Shown here in pieces: positions 54,265 to 64,000 of a stretch of 64,000 nucleotides of DNA. The translations under genes were made by a program, and so were the position numbers. This DNA is from Venturia oleaginea (taxonomy: Eukaryota; Ascomycota; Dothideomycetes; Venturiales; Venturiaceae). The stretch is taken from NCBI GenBank assembly GCA_013176395.1, contig JABMLP010000029.1, positions 124,001-188,000 of the forward strand. Direction: 5' to 3'. Position 1 is the stretch's first letter. Each line of letters begins with the position of its first letter. The notes beneath the pieces were generated by a model that saw only the letters and a list, made by a program, of their open reading frames with translations, was not told the DNA's origin and made no database searches.

Positions 54265-54965
54265 CTACCTGATACCAAAAGATGCCTTTGGTTTCCAACC
54301 AGGAATAGCCCTGGATGTGTGCTGTTCGGCCTGGTGTAACCTCTCCTCATCCTCTCTAGATCTGGAGCGCGACCTCTCCTTCTCATCGGCCAACCAGCCG
54401 TGCGTAGGTTTAATGGGTTGCTGGCTTCTTCCCATGCCTCGCTCGACATTGCGAGCGCGGGTGTTGGAGGTCGATTTGTTGACATAGACTGTGCCCCTTC
54501 TGCTTTTGTTTTCTTGTGTGGATTTCGGGGGTACCTTGCGGCCTGTGATGCGTCGGGATGCGCGTCGGATTGATTCACGGACGTTCCATTGTCGCTTTTT
54601 GGCTAGGTACCAGAGAGCCCACATGCTTCCTGTGTGCTTGTTAGATGGGATCCTTGGGCGAGGTGTGGAGGAAGCTTACCAATAGCTATGATGACCAGAC
54701 CGATGGCAACTTATATCCCGATGATAGCTCCGGTTGACAGACTGAATGCACCTTGGTTGGAGCCATCAGCGCCTGCCGCTGCGGTTGGATGTGGTATTGA
54801 CCCAACTCCTCCATCTGGTACACCGACTCCGTCTTGAGCTGCCATTGTTGGAAAAGCTGGTTCACTATGTGTCGATTTTGCCGCTGTGGTAGAGAATGGT
54901 TGAGGGAGAGCGAGCACGACTGAGGGCAATAGTAGAATGCATCTGTACAAGGAGAGTCTGTCCAT
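54265..54965 (-). pseudogene. Single-pass membrane protein gene with a stop in its transmembrane segment
   Basis: Exon 1 is 54680-54965 and exon 2 is 54265-54629, with a 50-nt intron (GTAAGC, CTAAC branch, CACAG), 216 codons. ATG at 54965 opens a signal peptide (CILLLPSVVLALP). A Ser/Thr/Ala/Gly-rich ectodomain of about 60 aa follows, then a single helix that crosses the splice site (GAIIGI-stop-VAIGLVIIAIGSMWALWYL), and a basic cytosolic tail. A TAA at 54711-54713 lies in the middle of the helix, in frame, with coding character continuing after it. The layout resembles fungal wall-sensor or mid2-like proteins without a sensor domain. A sequencing error or a recent null allele are both possible. 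Confidence 0.55.
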
Positions 54966-56405
54966 GGCTGGTAGATGTAGGCGAGAAATCGGTATCTGTA
55001 GGTCCCCTTGACAGCTCGCTGTATTATTGTGTGATCGTGTGACGAGAGTAGATGCACTAAAGTTAGGAGGAATGGTAAGTAGCACGATAACAAGGCTGTC
55101 CGGTTATCCCAGGGAGCCGTTCAGTAAGTATATATCCCCCAAAGGGACCTCTGGGTAATTATTGGTGCCACTCGCATGGTGGGCGGTAAGAACCATACTA
55201 GAAATCTGCAACATTCTAGGGGTTGCCGTCTTTGCACGAACACTGGATGAGAGTGAACTGATTGGGAAATGTGGCTGCTGTTAAGTTTGGAGTTCGGCGG
55301 TTACAGTGAAGGAGTTGCCGTTGAGAAACGAAGATACGCGTCGGGATTGGCTAGGACCCATGCACGAGCTTAATTTGGACTATGTGGAAGCGCGGAGAAA
55401 TTTGATCTTAGCCACATCTCTTTCCTCCCACATGCTTGGGTTTCTATTTGAGAATCTTCATGAAGCCGGGGAAAATAGTACCGTGGCTGGCAAGCGCAAT
55501 GCTGACACTGTGGGCTATTTACACCTGTAGGCGCACAATGGTAATTAGGATTCAGGATTCAGGCGTTGCGCGTCCTGATACACTGCTGATCGCGTTTTTC
55601 ATCGAGTTTTTCATTCGTCTTGAGGTGTGGAGACTGCGTTGAAGCTAATTCGAATGCTGTAGGAACAGCTCTTGGATGGTTCCCAAGGCTTCTTCCATGC
55701 TGCAGGCCGTGGGAGACGCGTCGGGCCTGTACCACTTTTTGTTGGCGTCAGTATCCTATGAAGACCGAGGGACAAGAGTAAGTTCACGACTTCTGGCTGC
55801 TTCGGTCTCTGATATACCATGTCGACTTCGATAGGATGCGACGAGAGGTACGGTATGCTTCTTCGACGCTGCTGAGGACATGGACGCGATGATGAGTCCT
55901 GCAGATTGTGGTCTCCCTCGACCATCGTGCACTGTACAAGCAGGCGCATATTTCAAAGTGCCTGGGCACCAGTAGCATCTGTTTCTGACCAGGACTTGGT
56001 AAGTTTGTACGGGAAAAGAATGCTCCCAGCACTTTGGGGCTGTCGTAAGTTCTTCCACAGCCAGAATCCAAGGAGGTGACAGTCGACGCATCGATCTATC
56101 CAAATAAAGGATTGTACAGGGAGTGATGTACAACTGATTCTCATTGATGCTATCTAATCTTTCTGAAGAGGTTGGACTTCGTGTTCAACCTGGACAAATT
56201 GAGGGAGTGGGTCCTATCGTGGTCGTGCCTGCTTCTTTTGTGGTGCAAGCCCACCATGAATATTGCCACTCTCTGTCGTCTCTACTTCCCGTAATCTCAG
56301 CTCACTTCAATATCATCCCTTTCACCTCACTGTATGCTCTATTGGTCTCTTCTTCTGCTCTTCCTAATCCCCTTCGTCACATTTCTGCAGCCTGGCTTCT
56401 TCGCC
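54966..56405. other. Long intergenic region
   Basis: Overlapping short frames occur on both strands (55306-55530 plus, 55611-56144 minus) with no domain or convincing splice pattern. Near 56380-56392 a TTTCTGCAG looks like an intron acceptor and may mark a 5'-UTR intron of the following gene. Confidence 0.4.
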
Positions 56406-59400
56406 ATGGCCACACTTTCCACTGTTCCAGAGGAGTCGTCAAGCGGCCGTATCGAAGTTATGGACGACGAGGAAACTCAGGTAGTGTCAAAGACTCAGCT
56501 GGACGACGACTACGGGGACGATGTTGACTTCGACGACAATGACAACGATGACCAGCCAACTACTCGTGGTCGTGACTCAATGACGCCTGGGACCAAATTG
56601 ATGTTCGAAGCATCAAGACCATTATCATCTCATGGACCAGCTCTTGCGGCGACAGATCTCACTTTCCAGCTAGAGAGACCAAGGTCGTCCGGGGAGGATT
56701 CTATCACAGGAGGCTTCATTTTCGCCAAGCACGAGATCCCAAAGATGAACTTTCATCACGGAAAACGCCAGCAATCACCTCCCTCGGAAGTTCAGAAGCA
56801 TCAAGAAACCATGGGATATCGAGAGGGTGAGCTCTTAGATTTCTTTGCATTTCCTTCGCTGATGACCAAACAGAAAAGCTGCAAACAATCAGAGTGCCCA
56901 CCAAGTCGAGTCAGTTCCAGCAAGAAGTTCAAGTTGGATCAGTAATTCATCACCCTGATCATCCAAATTCTCCTCAGAGCGAACATGCTGCTTCTGTTCC
57001 CGGCACTACCGACCGTGAGCCTGGCAGGAAAGTGTCTAGGACCAAAAGCTGCGGAAAGAGATCCAAAGACAAAGCCCGTGTTCCTCGAGATATTGGACCT
57101 TCTATTCAGCAACGCGAAAATTTCAGTCTCACACCTGTCTCCCCAGAAACTAGACCTCCGATTCAGCATTATGAGAATCTTACCTCCATACACGACGCCG
57201 TTAGTAACCAGGCCGCCGCATGGCCTGAAGATCAACAGGCGCCACAGCAAGACACTGCGGCGCAGCCCATTGAGGAACAGTCCTGGCAGCAGCCGCACCA
57301 GCCGCAGAACACGGTACATCAAGCAGAAGAAAATCGTTGGCAGCAACGGAACGAGGACCAACCCGACGTACACCAATGGCAGGAGCAGCAAACCGCAATA
57401 CAACCAGCTGATGATCGCCAATGGCAACAAAAAAATGAGGCTCAACTTGACGAACATCACTGGCAACAGCAGCAGGCTATGATGCATGACAACGATCAAT
57501 TTTGGCAGCGCCAGGATGAAGTACAGCCACCTGATGAGCAGCAATGGCAAGAACAGCAGAGCGTGATTCCAGACGTCGATGGACAGGCTTGGCAGCAACC
57601 GAGACGGTTACAAACAAATAACGAGACAGCACTGCACCAATCTAGCATCGTGGAGCAGATGCATCAGGCTGGTGACTCGTGTGGAGAGGCTCAGCTGTAC
57701 AACCCTTTGGTCCAGCTACAGCAGCACGACCTTCAACAGAATAACGACCAAGCGATAGCCGAGCATCATGCTGTAGATAGCAACGTAAACGTTGTTCAGC
57801 TTGTCTCCAAGCCTCCTTCCCATGGCGGTTCCGTCCAGCCAATGTCGAACGCCACTAGTATCAAGGGAGTGACGAAGAAAAAGAAGAAGAAGAAAAAGTG
57901 CAAGTCGAAGCCAGCTCTTGACTTCAGAACACTACCACAAGATATCTTTAGCATTCCATTCGACCAGCTTGGCCAAGTTCACGCCCCTGAGAATCATCAT
58001 CAAGGGTTGTCCCAAGATCAACAGCAAGGACCAATTCCGGAACCCTTTGTTTCCGGTCCTTCGCATAGTGAGACTGATCAGGTCCCTCCAGTTGCCCTCG
58101 AACTCAGTGGTCAGCATAATTCGGGGCCTGTTGCGGAAGTGATCGAAGAAGTTATGGACGTCGACCAAGAAGATCAGGCACAGGAAACTCAGCATGTCTC
58201 ACCACGCGTTGTGGATGATGAGCCTGCCAATCTTTCGTCTGCTTCTCACCCGCCAGCTCCCAAACAGACAAGCCACCGCCATCAAAGCGATGGAACAAGT
58301 CCACGCCAGAGAGATCCTGAGCGCCATCAACTCCCGCAAGCAGCGACTGCACCTGGAGAAATAACAGGACACGAACCTCAGGTTTTTCAAGAACGCCGTC
58401 GCGATGAGGCTGATGCTGATAGCTATCACCAAGGCCCTCAACACGATGTCCAGCACCGTCCCCGGGCCAAACCTGCATTCGTTAACAACCAAGCGCTGCC
58501 AGATACGCGCCTACAGGGATTACAACATCATACAGAAGGTGGTCCGGAGCGTCTTAGCGATCCTCATCATCGTGCACCGTACCATGCGCAATCTAAGGAG
58601 TCTTCTCATGTCATTGAGCCTGTTCTCCAAGACGTGGACCCAAAGCAGAACCCCCTGAGCCAGGACAGTGAGACTGTCAATCATCGTCACAGCAGCAAAC
58701 ATCTGGCACCACGCCAGGCAGCCCCAGAGAAACTTTCTGAGATCGATAAGCATTTTCCACAAAATTCGCACGAACAGCAAAGCCAGGATGAGCAGATGAC
58801 TAAAGTTAGTGCGCGTCGACCAGTGGAAGAGACTCAATGCCGTGCACCACATCGTCTACAACCATCCCTTTCTAGTGTGAGCAACGTAGAGTCTCCACAC
58901 TTTTTTGTACCACCTCACGACCGTGCCCAGCAGCCTATCCAGGAGCCTAATCATCAAGAACAAATGCAGACCTATGAAGAACCCTCGCAGTCTTTTCAGC
59001 AAACTTATGTGACTACCAATGCCCACCCTGCCACTCATCGACAACGTGCACCAGCAGTGGCGGGTCGAATGAAGCCAAACCCACGAAGAAGCTCAAGACA
59101 GCAGGCTGTAGCTCCTGTCACCCAACCGAACTTGCCCGTGATCGATGAGCCCACTGCTACGCAGGCTAGCAACCCCGTGAATGAAACCCAGTCGGATCTT
59201 GGGACTGTGGCCTACCCAGCTCAGACTGACCCAGTGTCTGATGCATTCAAATTATTGCAGCTCACTCTTCAACAAGATCTACAAGCTACCGTTGCCAAAG
59301 AAAACGAGGCTAGGAGGACTCTTCAATCCGAGATCGCTGAGCTCAAGATTTCCGAGGCGAGACTGCAAGCCGAAGTAAACTTAATCACAGCTTCCAAAAA

Positions 59401-62400
59401 CGAACTCGTCGAAACCTCAAAACAAGATCGCGAAAAGCTGAAGCTGAATTCAGAACGACTGGTGAAGCTTCAAAAATTCATCAGCGGTATCAACAATGAT
59501 TTAGCTAAGGAGAAGCAAAATGCGAAGGCTTTGCATCAACAAGTTACCGAGCTGGTGAACGAAGCAAAAGCCAGTGCCACCGAGCGTAAACAAATTCACG
59601 ACCAGCTCATCAAGGCTATTGAGGGTTCAAAGGCAATTCAGAGCAAGTGGGCGAAAGAACTCACCAACGCTAAGTTGTTGATCCAGAAATTCGAACTCGA
59701 GAAAGTATCCTTGGAAAAGGACCTGCGAGAAAAGAATCAGCTTCTAGAAGACGAACGAGACCAGAGATTGCGACTCGCCGACGATGTCCGTTTCCAAGCC
59801 GTGGATCAACAACTCATGAAACAGCTCATCAACGACACCTCCGCTTCTCTTGTCCAAAAATTGTCGGAGCTTCAGCGAACCATTACAAGCTCCAAAGATA
59901 CTGTGACCAGCCAGGGTGTGACTAAACTACTTCAATTGGTTGAAGCGCTTGGGTCTCGTAATGCTATCTCACCAGACGATCTCACTGGTTTGAAAGAACA
60001 AATCGACAATTTCCAGAACAGGTGAGCATGTGCCATTGCAGTAGGTTCTCATCAATTCATGTCCGCCAAGGGTCAACGAACTTCACTACAACACCTTCAG
60101 ATCACCATCGATGACGATAAATTTCTGACAATATGGACCTTCCGTTTCCAGAAATTTATCGATATCAATCTCAATTTGACGGTGTTGTATTGAAGCAAGG
60201 TCTTGGCGGACAGATATTGATGAATCGACGGCGCTATCCTCTCTTGACCAAGGACTGTACTAACAAGCCACAGCATGACCAACCGCATGTCTGAGCTCCA
60301 AATATCCTTCAATTCGGATTCCTCAGAAGTTGCTATCAACGCAAAGATGGCGCTCGATCTTGAAAAGAAGCTTTGTGAGCAGCTGGTGGCACTTAAAGCC
60401 GACGTTCTTTCGACGCAGTCGCTTCAAATCCAACTAGCCGAACTTCGCGAGGCCAAAGCTACGAGCGACGAGCGCAGCAGTGCGAAAGACCAGCAGATCA
60501 ACAATATGAATGAGCAGTTAGGTCGACTCCAGCAGGCCAAGAACACTTTGATTGAGAAGCTCGATCGAGCCGAAGCTCAACTCTGCGAGCACACTTCCGG
60601 TCCTTCAGGTGAAGAGTCCGAGGGTGTGAAGCAGGAGTTGCATGAAGCGAAGTGCAAGCTGGAGACGGCTGACGAGATGGAGACGAACTTACGGACCGAG
60701 CTCGAGGCGCTCCAAGAGTCGATTCAGGCCAAAGAAGGCCAGATAAACGCCATCACCAAGCAGAGACTTGAATCCGAACGCAAGGTAAGCCAATTTTTTT
60801 AACCTCGTATAGAAACGAAGCGGATGAACTGTTTCCGGAATGCTATCGATATCGATCTGGATGCGCTACTTGAATTTCATTGTCTCTTCTCATGTGCCGA
60901 TGACTGACACGAAGTAGGCCGCTGAAAACTTCACCTCGATGCGCAGTCAATTGTCTAAGGAGGCCCAGCAGCTGCGCCATGAGCAACAGGCTGAATTTGA
61001 CAACCAACTTCATCAAATGCATCAGAAATACCAGCACGCTGTAGCAGCTCAGCAGAAAGCAGAAAGCTTCAACGCCAGCCATGCTTCTGCTACCGAGTCC
61101 ACCAACAAAGACCATGCTGCCGCTCTTGACGCCCTCAAGAAAGACCATGAATCCGCCCTTGACGCCCTCAAGAAAGATCATGAATCCGCCATCGAGACCA
61201 TGCGCAAGAATCACACTGCTGCTATGGAGAACCAGTCTCGCCGTCTCCAGGAAGAGGCTCGGAAGAAAGTCGACGCGCAGCGTCGAGATCTGAATGACAA
61301 GATTGATCGCGAGAAGGATGAACTGCATCGTAGGATTGCTGCAGCCGAGACCGAAAAAGAAAGCGCTCTTCGTAACCTCGAGAAAGCCAAGCAAGAAGCC
61401 GAGGAGATCATCAAGAAGCAGGCCGAGAAGACTAGGAGTGACCTCAACGATCTCCAGTCACGACTCAGGACAGAAGCTCACCAAGAATTGGACAAGCTCA
61501 CTCAATTCCACAGTAAGGGACAGGACGTACTTCGACAGCGCCCCACCAAATCTGAGGCAGAGCTGCAATCTCTGAGGAACACCTTGCAGACTCAGCTTGC
61601 GAAAACTTCTCAGATAACACAACCGTCTCAGCCGTCTCAGCCATCCCAGCCATCGCGGCCATCGCAGGTAGGTTTACTAATTCTCTTCCCCTCGACTGCA
61701 TCTAGTTTATATACAGTGTTAAGCTCAATTTCGATATGGATAAATTTCTGGCGATTTGATCATTCAAAATTGCCAGGAAGTTATCCATATCGATCTTGTG
61801 CCAAAGGATTCCAGATTGAATAGTATAGTTATGCGTTTTCAAGTTTAGAAGAAGCACAGAATCAACTAATCCGCGTGATTGCAGAGTGAGTTCCAACCCA
61901 CCATCTCATCCTCGGACCCGATTTCCAGCCCCTTCAAGAAACCACGCAGAAAGGTCGACTGTCGTGAACTCGCTCGCCCAGGCTCTCGCATCTTGTCTAA
62001 CGACGATGTGTCGTTGCAGAACGCCACTCCAGCTACTTCAGGGACTCAGTGGCCGAAGATTCGTACCTTCGCTGAAATTGATTCCATGATCAGCGAGAGC
62101 TTTCAAATATTTGAGGACCCAGACACTTCATCAGAGCTCACCGATGTGCCTTCTTCGGTGTCTTCCGACACTCGTGTGCTTCGCGAGATTCCTGTCACGA
62201 ATCCTAGAGACAATGCGCACTCGGGAACTGCTTCAAGCAATGGAAGTGTCTCGAATCCTTTCTTTGGTCCAGCGCGCCCTAGGTCCAGAGAACATGTACC
62301 TGCCAACTCGGCATTGCGTGTGACTGGAGGTTCCACTGGTACTCAGGCGAACTCGTCGATGGCAACTAGTCGAGTCACGGAGACTCAACATCGATCTATC

Positions 62401-63213
62401 CAAGCTTTGGATGACCTGCCCTCTGCGATCGAGGATACTCAGAGTCAGCCTAGACGCATCGCCTTCGCTCCTGGCAAAGAGAATCATCCTCCAGTCAATG
62501 GTGCTCCAATGCCAGGAAAGAGTGCCACCCGTTCGGCACACTTCCAGACGCCAAAGCCCAGAGACAAGCGTGCAACCCACGAGCCCACTCAATCAAGCTC
62601 ACCAGACTACCTTAGTTTATCACAAACTCGGCTTTCTCAGAAGATTACAACATATGGACACAACAAGCAGGCCAGTCGTCCATCTTCTGGTCACGGTTCG
62701 CAGCCTCCTTCGCACAAAGAACCTTCGTCATCTGCGAAGCGACGCCGTAAAACTAACGCTGTTGAAGACTTGACCTCAAAGAAGCGAGGAAAGACCCGGA
62801 AAGAGCCACCGGTGCTGCAATTTGAGATTCCAGAGTCGCAATCGCAATCGCAATCTCAATATGTCGATTCGCAACGCATCGCCGAGAGTTCAGTCCAGCG
62901 TATCTCCGAGACACAACTTCAACACTCCAAATCCGACAGCCAGCATTCTCAAGCCCTGCCACGTTCTACGGCCCCTTCAAATACTAGAAATCATCTGCTT
63001 GCTCTGCCCAGCGCCTCGCCCAGACCTGACTCTCAACCACGACCATCTTCATCTGAGCACGTCTCTCAGTCTCGAGCTCGAACTTCTAGTACTACTAGAG
63101 CAGGGTCTGCAGCTATTGCTACAACTGCCAATCGTGGTAAAGGCCGCACTGTTAAGGGACGCAGTTCTGCCTCTCGATACGACCTTCGATTCAGTCAGGA
63201 GCTCGACCGATAA
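56406..63213 (+). CDS. Very large Gln-rich coiled-coil protein (about 2052 aa)
   Basis: Five exons: 56406-56826, 56874-60021, 60274-60784, 60918-61667 and 61885-63213. Phases agree across all junctions. I chose ATG at 56406 because it has a good context and follows an acceptor-like site. The N-terminus is acidic (an Asp-rich stretch near residue 40). Residues about 240-400 are Gln/Trp-rich with recurrent WQQ and WQEQQ. A Lys cluster near 465 is a likely nuclear signal. Residues 500-930 are Gln/His/Pro-rich and disordered. Long coiled coils run from about 945 to 1610 with a DALKKDHESA repeat in exon 4. The last 440 residues are Ser/Thr-rich with SPFKKPRRK, basic patches, and a conserved-looking end SRYDLRFSQELDR. 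It looks like a nuclear structural protein, for example of meiotic chromosomes or kinetochore, but I recognise no family and infer no function. Confidence 0.8.
60116..60160. repeat. Hairpin-forming sequence in intron 2 of the coiled-coil gene
   Basis: GATAAATTTCTG (60116-60127) and its exact reverse complement (60149-60160) lie 21 nt apart inside a 252-nt intron (60022-60273). The right arm continues into GATATCAATCTCAATTT, which resembles sequence in introns 3 and 4 of the same gene. Confidence 0.8.
60845..60856. repeat. Palindrome in intron 3 of the coiled-coil gene
   Basis: ATCGATATCGAT is a perfect palindrome in the 133-nt intron 60785-60917. TATCGATATCGATCT matches intron 2 at 14 of 15 positions. 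Confidence 0.7.
61732..61792. repeat. Long imperfect hairpin in intron 4 of the coiled-coil gene
   Basis: Arms of about 25 bp (left starts CGATATGGATAAATTTCTGG, right ends TTATCCATATCG) with three mismatches lie in the 217-nt intron 61668-61884. The left arm, reversed, shares CCAGAAATTTATC and ATATC with intron 2. Confidence 0.8.
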
Positions 63214-64000
63214 GGAACTTTTGCGTCATAGATGAGCTGGTCTGCCTGACCCATTCCTTGCCATCTTTCTATTGGTGCTCACATCACTTATTTTTTCCCA
63301 TTTTATATCCTCGGTGGCTTGAAGTCGTTCATCTCTTCCTTCACATCTACCTCGCTAGCTGTTTAGCTGATCTTCACCAATGTCATGTGGTATCGCGGGT
63401 TATGTTTCTTGCTTGATAGATGAGCAAAGGTAAATGCGATGTACGAAAAACAAAGGTTGAAGGGGAATATGAGGAGGATCTCAAAGCATTGATCATGTTG
63501 TATCATAGTACAAGTATATATTTACAATGTATTGCCATGCGGCAAATCTCCCCAGGACCTTGTATCACAGTTGTATTGATGCCGCGTACGCCTGCGATGT
63601 TTCTTAGTTCCACTTTGTGATGGCATATGACTGAAATCGAATGGATGCTTGAAGGTCATGACTGTGTCGGCTGGAGGTGTAGGATGATCGAGTATGACTG
63701 AGGAGGGGGAGGTATTCGAGGGGATGTTTTTCGTAATCGCGTTTGTCATCTGCTTCCACCACGTTTCTGCTCGAGGAAGAGGACCTGTTTCTTGACTGTG
63801 TTGGGAGGGCATGTTAGCAAGCATTTCCGATTCCGTGTAAAACTCTGTCTGTCCTTGCGCAAGAAGATGCGCGTTTCTCAGCCACCGTGTATTCCTCCTG
63901 TGCCTTTCTCGTGCTCTGGCTCAATGCCTATGCGTGGTTGTATCCTGTGTTATGCCTTCCATCCGCTTCTCTTCGAATACATGATATGAACCCACTACTC
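63214..64000. other. 3' region; possible end of a minus-strand gene
   Basis: A minus-strand frame at 63522-63824 (100 aa, ATG start, polar, with TWWKQMTNAITKNI) might be an exon of a gene entering from the right edge. No domain is recognised and the start is not supported by homology. Otherwise nothing is seen. Confidence 0.3.

Overview
The window looks like a chromosome segment of a filamentous ascomycete (Pezizomycotina). Genes carry short introns of about 47-70 nt with GT..AG ends and CTRAC-like branch points. There is a HET/NB-ARC/TPR fungal NLR, an UstYa-type relic, Fot1/pogo DNA transposons, a Tad-type LINE and a chromodomain Ty3/gypsy element. I could not place it to species.

Left part (1-23 kb) is gene-bearing and mostly single copy. 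It holds a small cysteine-rich secreted protein candidate; two decayed secondary-metabolism-type genes (UstYa-like and FAD-linked oxidase); two unrelated 7-TM proteins; a 6-exon MFS transporter divergent from the 26S proteasome subunit RPN7; alanine aminotransferase; a four-helix membrane protein; and a type-2 methionine aminopeptidase with a nonsense codon in its N-terminal extension.

Middle part (23-54 kb) is dominated by transposons. A 0.68-kb LTR at 23.4-25.9 kb is split by a 1.8-kb non-autonomous insertion with a 15-bp target duplication. At 26.3-29 kb a pogo/Fot1 element carries half of a second pogo element, and a complementary half of that second family lies at 34.7-35.8 kb. Between these sit a broken PD-(D/E)XK-like gene and an intact NLR with near-identical TPR repeats. 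A CUE/DUF1771/Smr gene follows. From 39.1 to 52.6 kb is a nest about four levels deep: an element with 69-bp terminal inverted repeats, containing a solo LTR, containing a chromovirus, whose 5' LTR contains another solo LTR; the other arm of the outer element carries a 6-kb LINE with a 14-bp target duplication. A 1.1-kb deleted pogo copy and an intron-containing tRNA-Ile(AAU) gene close the region.

Right part (54-64 kb) holds a single-pass membrane protein gene with an in-frame stop, and a very large (about 2050 aa) Gln-rich coiled-coil protein whose three longer introns share hairpin-forming sequence.

The genes do not form one pathway. Housekeeping genes (RPN7, ALT, MetAP2, Smr protein) are mixed with accessory and decaying genes. 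Several, though not all, of the stop codons in repeats and pseudogenes can be explained by C-to-T changes in CAA/CAG codons, which would fit repeat-induced point mutation; this is inference.
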